Source: Pelagibacterium montanilacus (GTDB lineage: Bacteria; Pseudomonadota; Alphaproteobacteria; Rhizobiales; Devosiaceae). Taken from it: a DNA stretch of 64,000 bases. The translations under genes were made by a program, and so were the position numbers. Location: contig NZ_RZMX01000018.1 of assembly GCF_003992665.1 (NCBI RefSeq), forward strand, positions 31,244 through 95,243. The letters are read 5' to 3'. The notes beneath the pieces were generated by a model, which worked only from the letters and a program-made list of their open reading frames with translations, made no database searches and was not told the DNA's origin. Below, piece after piece: positions 44,172 through 53,573 of the stretch (the stretch's first letter is position 1; each line of letters opens with the position of its first letter).

Positions 44172-45125
44172 TCAGGCTGGCGGCACGCGATCGGGGCGGT
44201 TGCCTTCTGCGCCAAGTTCGCGCAGGGCACGCGCCAGATGTTGGCGGATCGAATGCGTGGCGATGCCCGAGAACAGCTGCGAGAGGTTGGATACCGGCCT
44301 CACTGCCGAGGATATGGCGTAGATCGCCAGAGGAACACGCGGCCTGAACGGTCGGCACACGGTCGTCCCCGACGGGCCGGTATCTGCCGAGATCGGATCG
44401 ACGAACGCCACTGCGCCGTGATGGACGACCGGCCCGGCGAGATGGGAAGCATTGATTTCGGCCACCACCTCGGGGCGCACGCCCGCGCGAGCGAAATTCT
44501 CGCGGATCAGATGGTTGGGCGGCGAGGCGGGGTTGAGAAACACGAGCGGCTGGCCGCGCAGATCCTCGGCCGTAATGATCGCCTTTCGCGCGAGGGGGTG
44601 TTGCACGGACACCTGGCAGGCCATCTCGGAATCCTCGATATGGATTGCCCGGACGTTCGCGCTTTGCGGATCGCCGTGGATGAAGCCGAGTTCTATCTTG
44701 TGGCTGGCGACATCATCGACGATGCGCTGGGACATTTCGGCCTGAAACTCGACCTGGACCTTTGGATAGTCTCGAAGGAAGCGTCCAACGCCCTCTGCAA
44801 GGCCTCCGATCGCCAGCGCAGGAATTGCAGCAATAGTCAGCCGGCCGTGTAGGGCCTCGTGCAAGGCGTCGATTTCGTCCCCAAACAGGGCCACCTGATT
44901 GAGTAAGCGCTCGGTCTCGGCAAGGAGCCGCATCGTGTCGCTGCTGGGCTGAAGCCGGCCGCGGACCCGCTGAAACAGGGTAAGCCCCACCGTGTCCTGG
45001 AGCTGGGAAATCGCCTTGCTAACAGCGGGTTGGCTGATGTTGTGGAGCTTCGCCGTCTCGGTGACGCTTAGCGTCTGAACGAGTGTCCGGAAAATCTCGA
45101 GGTGGCGAAGGTTGGGGTGGCGCAT
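44172..45125 (-). CDS. LysR-family transcriptional regulator
   Basis: This 317-residue regulator has a helix-turn-helix at about 18-50 (TLSVTETAKLHNISQPAVSK, AISQLQDTVGLTLFQR) and the periplasmic-binding-like effector domain from about 90 (GRLTIAAIPALAIGGL). ATG 45125 is used; a TTG two codons upstream is possible. It is divergent from the hydrolase/ABC/GGT cluster (115-bp spacer) and probably activates it. The spacer contains an AT-rich patch with TTAATTCAATAGACTTAA but no site I can assign firmly. Confidence 0.88.
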   Translation of the reverse strand: MRHPNLRHLEIFRTLVQTLSVTETAKLHNISQPAVSKAISQLQDTVGLTLFQRVRGRLQPSSDTMRLLAETERLLNQVALFGDEIDALHEALHGRLTIAAIPALAIGGLAEGVGRFLRDYPKVQVEFQAEMSQRIVDDVASHKIELGFIHGDPQSANVRAIHIEDSEMACQVSVQHPLARKAIITAEDLRGQPLVFLNPASPPNHLIRENFARAGVRPEVVAEINASHLAGPVVHHGAVAFVDPISADTGPSGTTVCRPFRPRVPLAIYAISSAVRPVSNLSQLFSGIATHSIRQHLARALRELGAEGNRPDRVPPA

Positions 45126-45240
45126 AACCAAAAGGGCATGAGGTTCGGGAAATTAATTCAATAGACTTAAGCACCTGCTCGGAACATCATCAAGCGGAAA
45201 TCAAGCCTACAATTTAGGCACATGAAGCGGAGCGATGAGA

Positions 45241-46413
45241 ATGATCCTGTTCGGGCGGGAAGAATTTATGGGACGTGTGGCCAGAGCCAAGGCCGAAATG
45301 CGCAGTCGTGGCATCGATCTGCTGCTTGTCTCGAGCCCCGCCAACCAGTTCTACCTGACCGGTTATGACGGCTGGTCGTTCTACACGCCCCAGATGGTCG
45401 CCGTGCATCTCGATCATGACGAGCCCATCTGGTTCGGGCGGAAAATGGATGCAGTCGGTGCCCAGTTCACCGCGTTTCTCGCGCCCGAAAATGTCATAGC
45501 CTACCCCGACAAATATGTCGGGTCCGCCGAGTTGCATCCAATGGATTATCTTGCCGAACTCATCACCGAGCGGGGCTGGTCGGGTGCGAACATCGGCGTG
45601 GAGATGGACGACTATTATTACACCGCCCGCTGGCACCAGATTCTGACCGATGCCTTGCCCGACGCGCATTTCGAGGATGCTTTCCTGCTCGTCAATCGTG
45701 TGCGCATGACCAAGTCCGCCAGGGAAATCGAGTTCATGATGCAGGCTGGCGCCATTGCCGGGGCTGCGATGGAAGCCGCGCGCCAGACGGTCGCCGTAGG
45801 TGTCCGTCAGTGCGACGTGATGGCCGAGCTCTACAAGGTCACGACCTCCGGTACGCCCGAATTCGGCGGCACCTTCCCCTGCAAGCCGCCCAACGCCATG
45901 GTCGGCGAATATTGCAGCGCGCCGCATTTGAGCTGGACCGACGCGCCGCTGGTCGAGGACGAGATTTTCTACATCGAGATGGGCGGTGTGCGACACCGCT
46001 ACCACTCCCCGCTCTCACGCTGCGTCTATGTCGGGACGCCGCCCCAGGAACTCGTGAAGACCACCGCGATCATCCGCGAGGGGCTCGAGGCAGTGCTCGA
46101 CAAGGTCAGGCCCGGCGTCCTTTGCGAGGAACTCGCGGCAGCCTGGAAAGATGTCATCGCCCGCCACGGCATCGAGAAGGACAGCCGCATCGGCTATCCC
46201 GTCGGCATCGGATACCCGCCCACCTGGGGTGAGCTCACCTGCAGCCTGCGGGCTGGAGACAAGACGGTGATGGAAGAGAACATGACGTTCCACTGTATCC
46301 CCGCTCTCTGGTTCGAGAAATACGGGCTGGTCGTCTCGGAATCCTTCGTGGTGACCAGTGACGGAGCCAAGACTTTTGCCGATTACCCCCGCGAACTGCT
46401 GACCAACACGTGA
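45241..46413 (+). CDS. Creatinase-fold (M24) hydrolase without metal ligands
   Basis: This 390-residue pita-bread-fold protein is similar in plan to creatinase and ectoine hydrolase (DoeA/EutD). The N-terminal domain has LLLVSSPANQFYLTGYDGWS. The catalytic domain has VRMTKSAREIEFMMQAG, GEYCSAPHLSW (His229) and EIFYIEMGGVRHRYHSPLSR. Metallo-M24 enzymes need Asp where this has Glu246 and Ser256, so it is probably a metal-free amidinohydrolase or ring-opening hydrolase. GGAG eight bases before ATG 45241 decides the start. It is first in the cluster with the ABC importer and GGT. The substrate is a small N-containing compound by inference. Confidence 0.75.
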   Translation: MILFGREEFMGRVARAKAEMRSRGIDLLLVSSPANQFYLTGYDGWSFYTPQMVAVHLDHDEPIWFGRKMDAVGAQFTAFLAPENVIAYPDKYVGSAELHPMDYLAELITERGWSGANIGVEMDDYYYTARWHQILTDALPDAHFEDAFLLVNRVRMTKSAREIEFMMQAGAIAGAAMEAARQTVAVGVRQCDVMAELYKVTTSGTPEFGGTFPCKPPNAMVGEYCSAPHLSWTDAPLVEDEIFYIEMGGVRHRYHSPLSRCVYVGTPPQELVKTTAIIREGLEAVLDKVRPGVLCEELAAAWKDVIARHGIEKDSRIGYPVGIGYPPTWGELTCSLRAGDKTVMEENMTFHCIPALWFEKYGLVVSESFVVTSDGAKTFADYPRELLTNT

Positions 46414-46435
46414 TCCAGATCTCAGGAATCGACGC

Positions 46436-47200
46436 ATGAGAGATGCTGCCTATCCATTTGCGACCTTTGTGCTTTTCGTGATCGCCTGGTACGGCGCGGC
46501 GGTGTTTTTCGACATCCCCCCGTATCTGCTCCCGAGACCCGAGGCGGTGATCGAACGGCTGGTTGGAGATTTTGGGTATCTTATGCGTCACACCTGGGTG
46601 ACGACCTACGAGACGCTGGGCGGATTTTTCCTGAGCATCGTGGTGGGCGTACCTCTGGCCTTTCTGATCGTTTCCAGCCGGGTGCTCGACAAGGCCATCA
46701 TGCCCTGGCTGATCCTGTCCCAGACCTTTCCAAAGGTCGCTCTCGCGCCGCTGATCGTGGTTTGGTTCGGGCTGGGGATCACGCCCAAGATCCTCATCAC
46801 CTTCCTTGTGGCCTTCTTCCCCATCGTCATCTCCACCGTGGTGGGGCTGAGGTCGATGGAACGCGAGATGCTCGAGCTTGCGACCTCGATGCGGGCCAGC
46901 CGTTTCCAGCTCTTCTGGAAATTCCGGTTCCCGCTGGCCCTGCCGAGCCTGTTTTCCGGGCTCAAGGTATCGGTCGCCTTCGCCGTGGTCGGTGCGGTCA
47001 TTGCCGAATGGGTGGGGGCAACAGAAGGGCTCGGCTACCTGCTTCTTGTCGCCAACGCCAATCTCGACACCACGCTGCTGTTCGCGGTGCTCGCCATTCT
47101 CACCGTGATCGGCGTCGTCCTGTACTACGGCGTCGAGATCATCGAAACCCGGGCCATACCCTGGCACGCCACGGTGCGGCTCAAGGACGCCTCTCTCTGA
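46436..47200 (+). CDS. NMT1/THI5-type ABC importer permease (SsuC/TauC-like)
   Basis: This 254-residue permease has six helices. The EAA loop ELATSMRASRFQLFWKFRFP (about 145-164) and AVIAEWVGATEGLGYLL are typical of SsuC/TauC/ThiX-like permeases. CAGGAA precedes ATG 46436. It is partnered with the binding protein and ATPase that follow. The class moves pyrimidines, sulfonates, riboflavin precursors or similar; the substrate here is unassigned. Confidence 0.88.
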   Translation: MRDAAYPFATFVLFVIAWYGAAVFFDIPPYLLPRPEAVIERLVGDFGYLMRHTWVTTYETLGGFFLSIVVGVPLAFLIVSSRVLDKAIMPWLILSQTFPKVALAPLIVVWFGLGITPKILITFLVAFFPIVISTVVGLRSMEREMLELATSMRASRFQLFWKFRFPLALPSLFSGLKVSVAFAVVGAVIAEWVGATEGLGYLLLVANANLDTTLLFAVLAILTVIGVVLYYGVEIIETRAIPWHATVRLKDASL

Positions 47201-47235
47201 CACCCGCAACTTGCTTGAACAGAAAGGACATATCG

Positions 47236-48231
47236 ATGAAAAAACGCAATTTCCTTGCAATGGTCACCGCAATCGGACTGGGCACGACTGCGCTCGGCAC
47301 CGGATCGCTCATGGCCCAGGACCTCACCCCCATCTCGTTCCGGCTCGACTGGACGATCTACGGCAGCCATGCCCCGTTCTATCTGGCCGTCCAGGAAGGG
47401 CTCTATGAAGCCGAGGGCCTCGATGTGTCGATCGGTGAAGGGCAGGGCTCGCCCACCGTGGCGCAGTTCGTCGCCCAGGGAAACGATCAGTTCGGTTTTG
47501 TCGATTTCGGATCGATGGTCCGCGGCGTGGAGCAGGGCCTGCCGCTCAAGGCTGTGATGCGCGTCATCAGCGACGTGGCCACCATCATCTCGCACAGCGA
47601 TGCTCCGGTCGAAACGCCGAGCGATCTCACCGACAAGGTCGTCGCTTTCGCTCCCGGCGAATCCTCCGCCCAGCTTTTTGATGCGCTGCTCGAAGCCGAA
47701 GGCGTCGATCCCGCCAGCGTGGGTGTGCTCAATCCTGCTGTCGGCGCCAAGAACGCGATGCTGCTGCAGCGCCGGGCCGATGCCATTCCCGGATATTACA
47801 ACGTGCAGGTGGCCCAGCTTGAAGCGCAGGGCGCGGACGTAGAGTACTTTCTGTTTTCCGATTACGGGCTGAGCCTGATGAACAACGGCATCGTCACGTC
47901 CGATGCTTTCATCGCGGATAATCCAGAGGCTGTCGAAGGCTTCCTCGCCGCCACCGTCCGCGGCTGGGAAATGGCGCAAGAAGATCCCGAAGCCGCAATC
48001 GATGCACTCATTGCGGCCTTGCCCGAGCAGGAGCGCAACCGCGAAGCCCTGGCGCGCCAGCTCGAACTGACCTTCCCCTCGCTCGTCACGGCCAATACCG
48101 AAGATGAGCCGTTCGGGTATATGGCCCAAGCCGATTGGGAAGAAATGCAGACGCTGCTTGCGACCTATGCCGGCATGGAGCGTGAACTGCCGGTCGAGCA
48201 GTACTACACCAACGACTTCTTGCCAGAATAA
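47236..48231 (+). CDS. NMT1/THI5-like periplasmic binding protein
   Basis: This 331-residue protein has a signal peptide (IGLGTTALGTGSLMAQ). NMT1/THI5 features are FRLDWTIYGSHAPFYLAVQE (about 36-55), VAQGNDQFGFVDFGSMVRG, AFAPGESSAQLFDALLE and a W/Y-rich closing part. AGAAAGGAC precedes ATG 47236. Unlike the other five binding-protein genes in the window, no hairpin follows; the ATPase gene starts 14 bases later. Confidence 0.88.
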   Translation: MKKRNFLAMVTAIGLGTTALGTGSLMAQDLTPISFRLDWTIYGSHAPFYLAVQEGLYEAEGLDVSIGEGQGSPTVAQFVAQGNDQFGFVDFGSMVRGVEQGLPLKAVMRVISDVATIISHSDAPVETPSDLTDKVVAFAPGESSAQLFDALLEAEGVDPASVGVLNPAVGAKNAMLLQRRADAIPGYYNVQVAQLEAQGADVEYFLFSDYGLSLMNNGIVTSDAFIADNPEAVEGFLAATVRGWEMAQEDPEAAIDALIAALPEQERNREALARQLELTFPSLVTANTEDEPFGYMAQADWEEMQTLLATYAGMERELPVEQYYTNDFLPE

Positions 48232-48245
48232 GAAGACACCCCGCG

Positions 48246-49004
<759 letters not shown>

Positions 49005-49014
49005 GAACAGACAG

Positions 49015-50568
49015 ATGAGCTTTACCTCCCGCCCCATCCTGATGTCCGACGCCGGAATGGTGGTCAGCGGCCATCATCTGGCATCCGAAGCCGGCGCCGC
49101 TGTTCTGCGTGCCGGCGGCAATGCCTTCGACGCTGCCATTGCCGCTGCCACGACGCTGGCCGTGGCGATCCCGAACATGAATGGGGTCGGCGGAGACGCG
49201 ATCGCCCTGTGTTACGTGCGGGAGGACGATTCGGTCTATGCGATCAACGGCAGCGGGCGGTCGCCGCAGGCCGCGACGCTGGACGCCTTTGCCGCGCGCG
49301 GGCTCACGCAGATTCCGCAGACCGGCCCATTGGCCATGACCGTTTGCGGTGCCCCCCATGCGTGGCACACCGTACTGGAACGCTTCGGCACGACCACGCT
49401 CTCGGACGCGCTTGCACCAGCGATCGCGTTGGCCGAAGCCGGCGTGCCGACCGATACGGTTCTCCAGACCTTTTTTGCCGGTGAGACATACCGCGAATTG
49501 GCCGCCAAATTCCCCCAGCTGGCAGAGGTCTACGGCCCACCGGGGCATCGAGCACTGGGTGAACGGTTTCATCAACCCCAGCTCGGCCGCACATTGCGCA
49601 AGATGTCCGAGCAGGGCGTTGAGTCCCTTTACGGAGGAGAGATCGGCGACGCGCTGATCGCCGACCTGGACGCCGCGGGCAGCTTGCTGACGCTCGAAGA
49701 CCTTGCCGCCCATGAAACGCTGATCTCCGAGACCCTGTCCGTGCCTTTCCTGGGGCGGAGGCTGCACGTCGCGCCGCCCAACTCTCAAGGCATCGCGCTC
49801 GCATTTTTGGCTGCGCTCTGGCAGGCCGATGGCGCGCAGGCCCTGGCCCCCGATCTCTACCTGAGGCTCAAGCACCTCGCGTTCGGTGAACGCGATCGGG
49901 CCGCGACCGATCCGGACCGATCCGGGGTTGCGCCCGGACCTCTCGATGGGGTCGAATTCGCATCGATTCTTGCGAGCAAGGGCGACCGCAACACAGAAGC
50001 GCGGGCAGGCGGTGGGGATACCAGCACACTGGTGGTCGTCGATCGGTGGGGAAATGCGGTAAGCTGGGTCCAGAGCCTGTTCGAGGATTTCGGGAGCGGC
50101 GTCATTTCCCCCTCGACCGGAATCGTGATGCACAACAGGCTTTATCTTGAGGAACTCAGCGACCATCCGACGCGCGGACTTAGGCCCGGCACGCGCCCCT
50201 TCCACACGCTTTGCCCGGCTCTGGTCATCGGGGAAGATGGCTGTGACGTGGCGATTGCCACGCCTGGCGATCACGGCCAGCCACAGTCGATCTTCCAGGT
50301 TCTCCTCAACCTGTTCAAAGCAGGCATGAATATCCAGCAGGCAATCGAAGCGCCCCGTATCCGGCATGACACCGGCGACGACGTGATGCTCGAGGCCCGC
50401 GCGCCTGGCCATTGGCGTGAGGAGATCGAGCGATCGGGCTTTGCGGTGAGGGACGTCGGCGACTGGTCGCGTCTGATGGGCGGTGTGAACGCCATCGTTA
50501 CCGGACCGGACGGCGTCCTGATGGGAGGCGCCGATCCCCGGCGGGCTTGCCATGCCGTTTCCGGCTGA
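49015..50568 (+). CDS. Gamma-glutamyltransferase-like Ntn hydrolase without signal peptide
   Basis: This 517-residue protein of the GGT family has a large-subunit start VVSGHHLASEAGAAVLRAGG and NAFDAAIAAATTLAVAIPNM. The small-subunit start GGDTSTLVVVDRWGNAVSWV should be the self-cleavage/nucleophile region, with a Thr of DTST as candidate nucleophile. FGSGVISPSTGIVMHN and TPGDHGQPQSIFQVLLN follow. Classical GGT is exported, but residues 1-20 contain no signal peptide, so this one should be cytoplasmic and act on the imported compound. ATG 49015 follows the ATPase by 10 bp. Confidence 0.85.
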   Translation: MSFTSRPILMSDAGMVVSGHHLASEAGAAVLRAGGNAFDAAIAAATTLAVAIPNMNGVGGDAIALCYVREDDSVYAINGSGRSPQAATLDAFAARGLTQIPQTGPLAMTVCGAPHAWHTVLERFGTTTLSDALAPAIALAEAGVPTDTVLQTFFAGETYRELAAKFPQLAEVYGPPGHRALGERFHQPQLGRTLRKMSEQGVESLYGGEIGDALIADLDAAGSLLTLEDLAAHETLISETLSVPFLGRRLHVAPPNSQGIALAFLAALWQADGAQALAPDLYLRLKHLAFGERDRAATDPDRSGVAPGPLDGVEFASILASKGDRNTEARAGGGDTSTLVVVDRWGNAVSWVQSLFEDFGSGVISPSTGIVMHNRLYLEELSDHPTRGLRPGTRPFHTLCPALVIGEDGCDVAIATPGDHGQPQSIFQVLLNLFKAGMNIQQAIEAPRIRHDTGDDVMLEARAPGHWREEIERSGFAVRDVGDWSRLMGGVNAIVTGPDGVLMGGADPRRACHAVSG

Positions 50569-50610
50569 CGCATGGGCAGCAAGGGATAGGTCTTGCCAAG
50601 GAGGGACCCG

Positions 50611-51375
50611 ATGACTTCGGGTCCGATCCTTCGCGGTGGCCGGAATGTTTATGGCCATGCCGTTGGCATTCTCATGATCGAGGGCCGGTTTCCGCGCCCG
50701 TCCGGCGCGATCGGGAACGCGACGACATTTCCATTCCCCGTGATGCATCATGTGGTGAAGGGAGCGAGTGGCTCGCGAACAGTTCGCGACGTGGGATCAA
50801 TGGACCCGGACGGCGGCGAATTTGCCGAAGCGATCGAGCCCTGGCTCGCCGGCGCCCGGTATCTTGAGGCCCAAGGCTGCAAGGCTCTCACGACCTCGTG
50901 CGGCTTTGCGATCCTTTTCCAGCGTCACTTTGCGGCGGCGGTGTCGATCCCCGTGCTCGCCTCCTCGCTGTTGCTCGCGCCACTGATCCTATCAGGCCTG
51001 ACCACCGGCAAACGCCTAGGCGTCATCACTGCAGATGGCGAAAGCCTCTCGGAACGCCATCTCGCCGCGGCGCGGCTGGCGCGCTCGGAGCTGGCGATTG
51101 TGGGAATGGAGAAATCAGATCAGTTCTGCAGAACAGCCTGGGACGACGAGGAAACGCTCGACTTCGGACGCGCAGAAGCCGAGGCGGTGGGGATCGCCAG
51201 GCAAATGCAGGCGGACAATCCCGATATTGGAGCCATCCTGCTCGAGTGCTCGCTTCTGCCACCCTACGCTCACGCCATTCAGCAAGCGACGGGATTGCCC
51301 GTGTTCGACTTCACGCATCTGGTGAACTTTCTCCACCATGGATGTGTGCAGACTCCATATTCCGGGTTTCTCTAA
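50611..51375 (+). CDS. Aspartate/glutamate racemase superfamily protein
   Basis: This 254-residue enzyme has the Asp/Glu/hydantoin racemase fold with both expected Cys residues: ALTTSCGFAILF (about 92-103) and ILLECSLLPPYAHAI (about 208-222). AAGGAGG before ATG 50611 decides against the TTG at 50593. It is last in the cluster; the two-hairpin repeat begins at its stop codon. Racemase, decarboxylase (AMD-like) or isomerase activity on an amino-acid-like product of the GGT and M24 enzymes is possible. Confidence 0.8.
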   Translation: MTSGPILRGGRNVYGHAVGILMIEGRFPRPSGAIGNATTFPFPVMHHVVKGASGSRTVRDVGSMDPDGGEFAEAIEPWLAGARYLEAQGCKALTTSCGFAILFQRHFAAAVSIPVLASSLLLAPLILSGLTTGKRLGVITADGESLSERHLAAARLARSELAIVGMEKSDQFCRTAWDDEETLDFGRAEAEAVGIARQMQADNPDIGAILLECSLLPPYAHAIQQATGLPVFDFTHLVNFLHHGCVQTPYSGFL

Positions 51376-51478
51376 AGCATATCCTGTTCTGACTGAATCA
51401 GAACAGGAACTCTAAGTCTTTGATTTGTCGCCTTTCCGAACCGGAAAGGTGTTTCCACCTTTCCTGGAAACGCTCTAG
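51376..51478 (+). repeat. Two-hairpin intergenic repeat, copy B (best preserved)
   Basis: Module 1: ATCCTGTTCTGA / TGAATCAGAACAGGAA forms a long stem with a tiny loop. A 20-base linker follows. Module 2: outer arms TTTCC / GGAAA around GAACCGGAAAGGTG and CACCTTTCC, with tail CGCTCTAG. It begins one base after the racemase stop and ends 39 bp before the converging LuxR gene, so it is the only apparent terminator for both. Confidence 0.88.
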
Positions 51479-51517
51479 GATCAAGGGAGTTGCTTCGCCG
51501 CCTTAGTCGCGCTCTTC

Positions 51518-52276
51518 TCAAAGCCTGAGGAGGTTCGCGCTCAAGGCGATCGCGAGGGCTTGTTCGCGGGTGCGTGCGCCCAAGCGTTCCCGGGCGCGGC
51601 GCAGATGCAGCTCGACGGTCACCGGCTTTATGCCGAGCGCGTCGGCGATCTGCTGGCATTTCATTCCGGCTGCGAGATAGGCGAGGCAGTCGTGCTCCCG
51701 GGCGCTGAGCCTGATGGCTGGTTCGGCAACCCGATGCTGACGCAAGCGGGCCATCCGCTCATGAGCGTAAAGGGCGACCAGCCGCAGACTGGGAGCCTTC
51801 TCGGTCAGGATGGATTCCACCTGGGTCCTCCCGAGCGTGGATCCGATGTTCCAACCTCCCATGCCCTCGGGAGATAAGGGCTGAAACGTGCACGAAAACC
51901 CCGCCCGCATGCCCGCTTCGCGTGCCGTCTCGATGACTCGGCGCTCGGAGGGCGTGAGGTACTGATACTGGTCGAGGTAATCCGAGCCGGTTGCGATTGG
52001 TATCAGGGACGCGCAGCAATATTTGAAGAAGGGATCGTCGGCAGGATTGCACACGTCGGCATAATAGGCGCCGAACGCCTCGGGAAACGAGGTGAGTAAG
52101 AGCGGCGGCTGGCCTGTCATGTCCGCATAGATCACCCGGTCGAAGCCCGCACCTTCGAAATAGGCGAGGGCCTCATTCCAGACCATTTCAGCAGAATGGG
52201 CCAGGACCATACGGTCCAGCGCGGCTTCCAATGTCAAACTCTCGTCCCCACGAGCTCGGAACCTATGGATTTCCAT
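51518..52276 (-). CDS. LuxR-family solo regulator with autoinducer-binding-like domain
   Basis: This 252-residue protein has an N-terminal autoinducer-binding-like domain (about 35-165; DDPFFKYC and GMRAGFSCTF match conserved D-P and G positions). The C-terminal LuxR helix-turn-helix is LSAREHDCLAYLAAGMKCQQ then IADALGIKPVTVELHLRRAR (about 190-235). Aromatic residues that hold homoserine lactones are partly changed (SFPEAFGAYYADV lacks the usual Trp). No luxI gene is in the window. ATG 52276 is used; TTG 52297 is possible. Signal unknown. Confidence 0.82.
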   Translation of the reverse strand: MEIHRFRARGDESLTLEAALDRMVLAHSAEMVWNEALAYFEGAGFDRVIYADMTGQPPLLLTSFPEAFGAYYADVCNPADDPFFKYCCASLIPIATGSDYLDQYQYLTPSERRVIETAREAGMRAGFSCTFQPLSPEGMGGWNIGSTLGRTQVESILTEKAPSLRLVALYAHERMARLRQHRVAEPAIRLSAREHDCLAYLAAGMKCQQIADALGIKPVTVELHLRRARERLGARTREQALAIALSANLLRL

Positions 52277-52341
52277 AGATTGCGCAGCGCTGTCCAAGTT
52301 TGTCTATTCTTTTCAGGCAGAAGCACTTGTCCGCTTCTCGC

Positions 52342-52353
52342 TAGCGCTAGCCC
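52342..52353. promoter_or_regulatory. 12-bp palindrome in LuxR/envelope divergent spacer
   Basis: GCTAGCGCTAGC is a perfect palindrome 66 bases upstream of the LuxR start and 111 bases before the next gene. It is a candidate operator; nothing else stands out in this 187-bp spacer. Confidence 0.35.
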
Positions 52354-52463
52354 GGTTCGCGCCGAGAACGCGCGCTGCAGGAGAGGTCGAGACCAGACAT
52401 GACGATCGGCTCAGCCATGCCGTGCCCTAAGGACAGGCTTAGGTCTTTGAGGCAATTTCTCTC

Positions 52464-53573
52464 ATGACCGGCGTAAAGGGCAGGGGCCCATCCATACTCG
52501 GGACCTTGGCCCGGTTTCGTGCGCGCCCCCGCGGCATGCTGTTCGGCACGCTGGGCAATCCGCGTCCCGTCGGGACGAGGCTGTCGGGGGCAGAGATCCG
52601 GGCAGTGCGCGAACGCCTCAAGCCGACACTCATTCGGCTCAACCAGCAGCGGCAGACGTGGTTCGAGGCGACCGAGAACCAGTTGCGGCTCAAGATGGGT
52701 GCCGCCGCCCTGGCCGGACTGGTGCTCGGCTGGTTCGGTATGGGCAGTGTCATGATCGGACTGGCACTGATGGTGGGCGGCGCGTTTTTCGCGTTCCTCA
52801 TGTCGGTGACGAAAACCGATGAAACGGCGCGTGCGCAAACCAAGCATGCCGTGCTTGCCGAGATGGCCGATGAGCTTCTCGGCCTCATCTCGGTCCCGCC
52901 CGAAGCGCGGACAGAGGCCTTGTCCAAAGAGGTCGTCGAACGCTGGCGCCTGCTTCCGCCGGTTCGGGTCATAACGGTCGATGATCGACTGGTCGGCGAG
53001 CGCGACGGCTTCGACGTCGCGGTCTCGCGGGTGGGGTTCCAGTTCGGCGGCAGTTCCAATGTGGAACTCACGCAGGGGGACGGAATGGTTTTCGTGGTTG
53101 TCGAGATTACGGACCCGGGCGCGCGTGGCGCGGACGAGGACACGTTCACCATCGTACTGGGCACTGATGCGCCCGCCATGCTGCGCGGTGCGCCGCGTCT
53201 GACCTATGGGCTGGCCGAGGCGGAAAGCGGCGATGCGGGTTTCGACGCGCGCTATAGCGTCTTTGGCGATCCTGCGCCGCTGAGCAAAGAGGTGCGCGCT
53301 GCATTTGCGCCACTCGAGGCGGTGGCGCGCTGCGACAAGACCGGTACCCGGGACGTGTCCGCCGGCGGCGGGCTGCGGCCCGTCGTGCTGATGCGTCCCG
53401 GACACCTCGTTGTGATGACGCCAGTGCCGGTGTTCGACGGTGCGCTCGAGCCGCCGCCCTACTGGGAACCGCTGGAGCCCGGCACGCTCATCGCCGCCTT
53501 CGCCTCGGACCTTGCGATCCTCGACGATCACCTCGCCGCAGCGATGGCGCTCCGGGCGGCGCGACGACCATGA
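52464..53573 (+). CDS. Membrane protein, DUF3137-like, heading the second vWA module
   Basis: This 369-residue protein has two adjacent transmembrane helices (about 77-92 and 95-114) after a basic N-terminal region. A large soluble C-terminal domain (about 150-360) has beta-rich segments such as VAVSRVGFQFGGSSNVELT. The layout resembles DUF3137 proteins, but the family match is uncertain. The stop overlaps the start of the 1001-residue vWA gene, so they are coupled. It has no obvious sequence similarity to the membrane protein at 577. Confidence 0.7.
   Translation: MTGVKGRGPSILGTLARFRARPRGMLFGTLGNPRPVGTRLSGAEIRAVRERLKPTLIRLNQQRQTWFEATENQLRLKMGAAALAGLVLGWFGMGSVMIGLALMVGGAFFAFLMSVTKTDETARAQTKHAVLAEMADELLGLISVPPEARTEALSKEVVERWRLLPPVRVITVDDRLVGERDGFDVAVSRVGFQFGGSSNVELTQGDGMVFVVVEITDPGARGADEDTFTIVLGTDAPAMLRGAPRLTYGLAEAESGDAGFDARYSVFGDPAPLSKEVRAAFAPLEAVARCDKTGTRDVSAGGGLRPVVLMRPGHLVVMTPVPVFDGALEPPPYWEPLEPGTLIAAFASDLAILDDHLAAAMALRAARRP

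Noticed and set aside
51518..52276. LuxR gene as part of a complete quorum-sensing pair
   Set aside because: No luxI-type synthase is found on either strand in the window.
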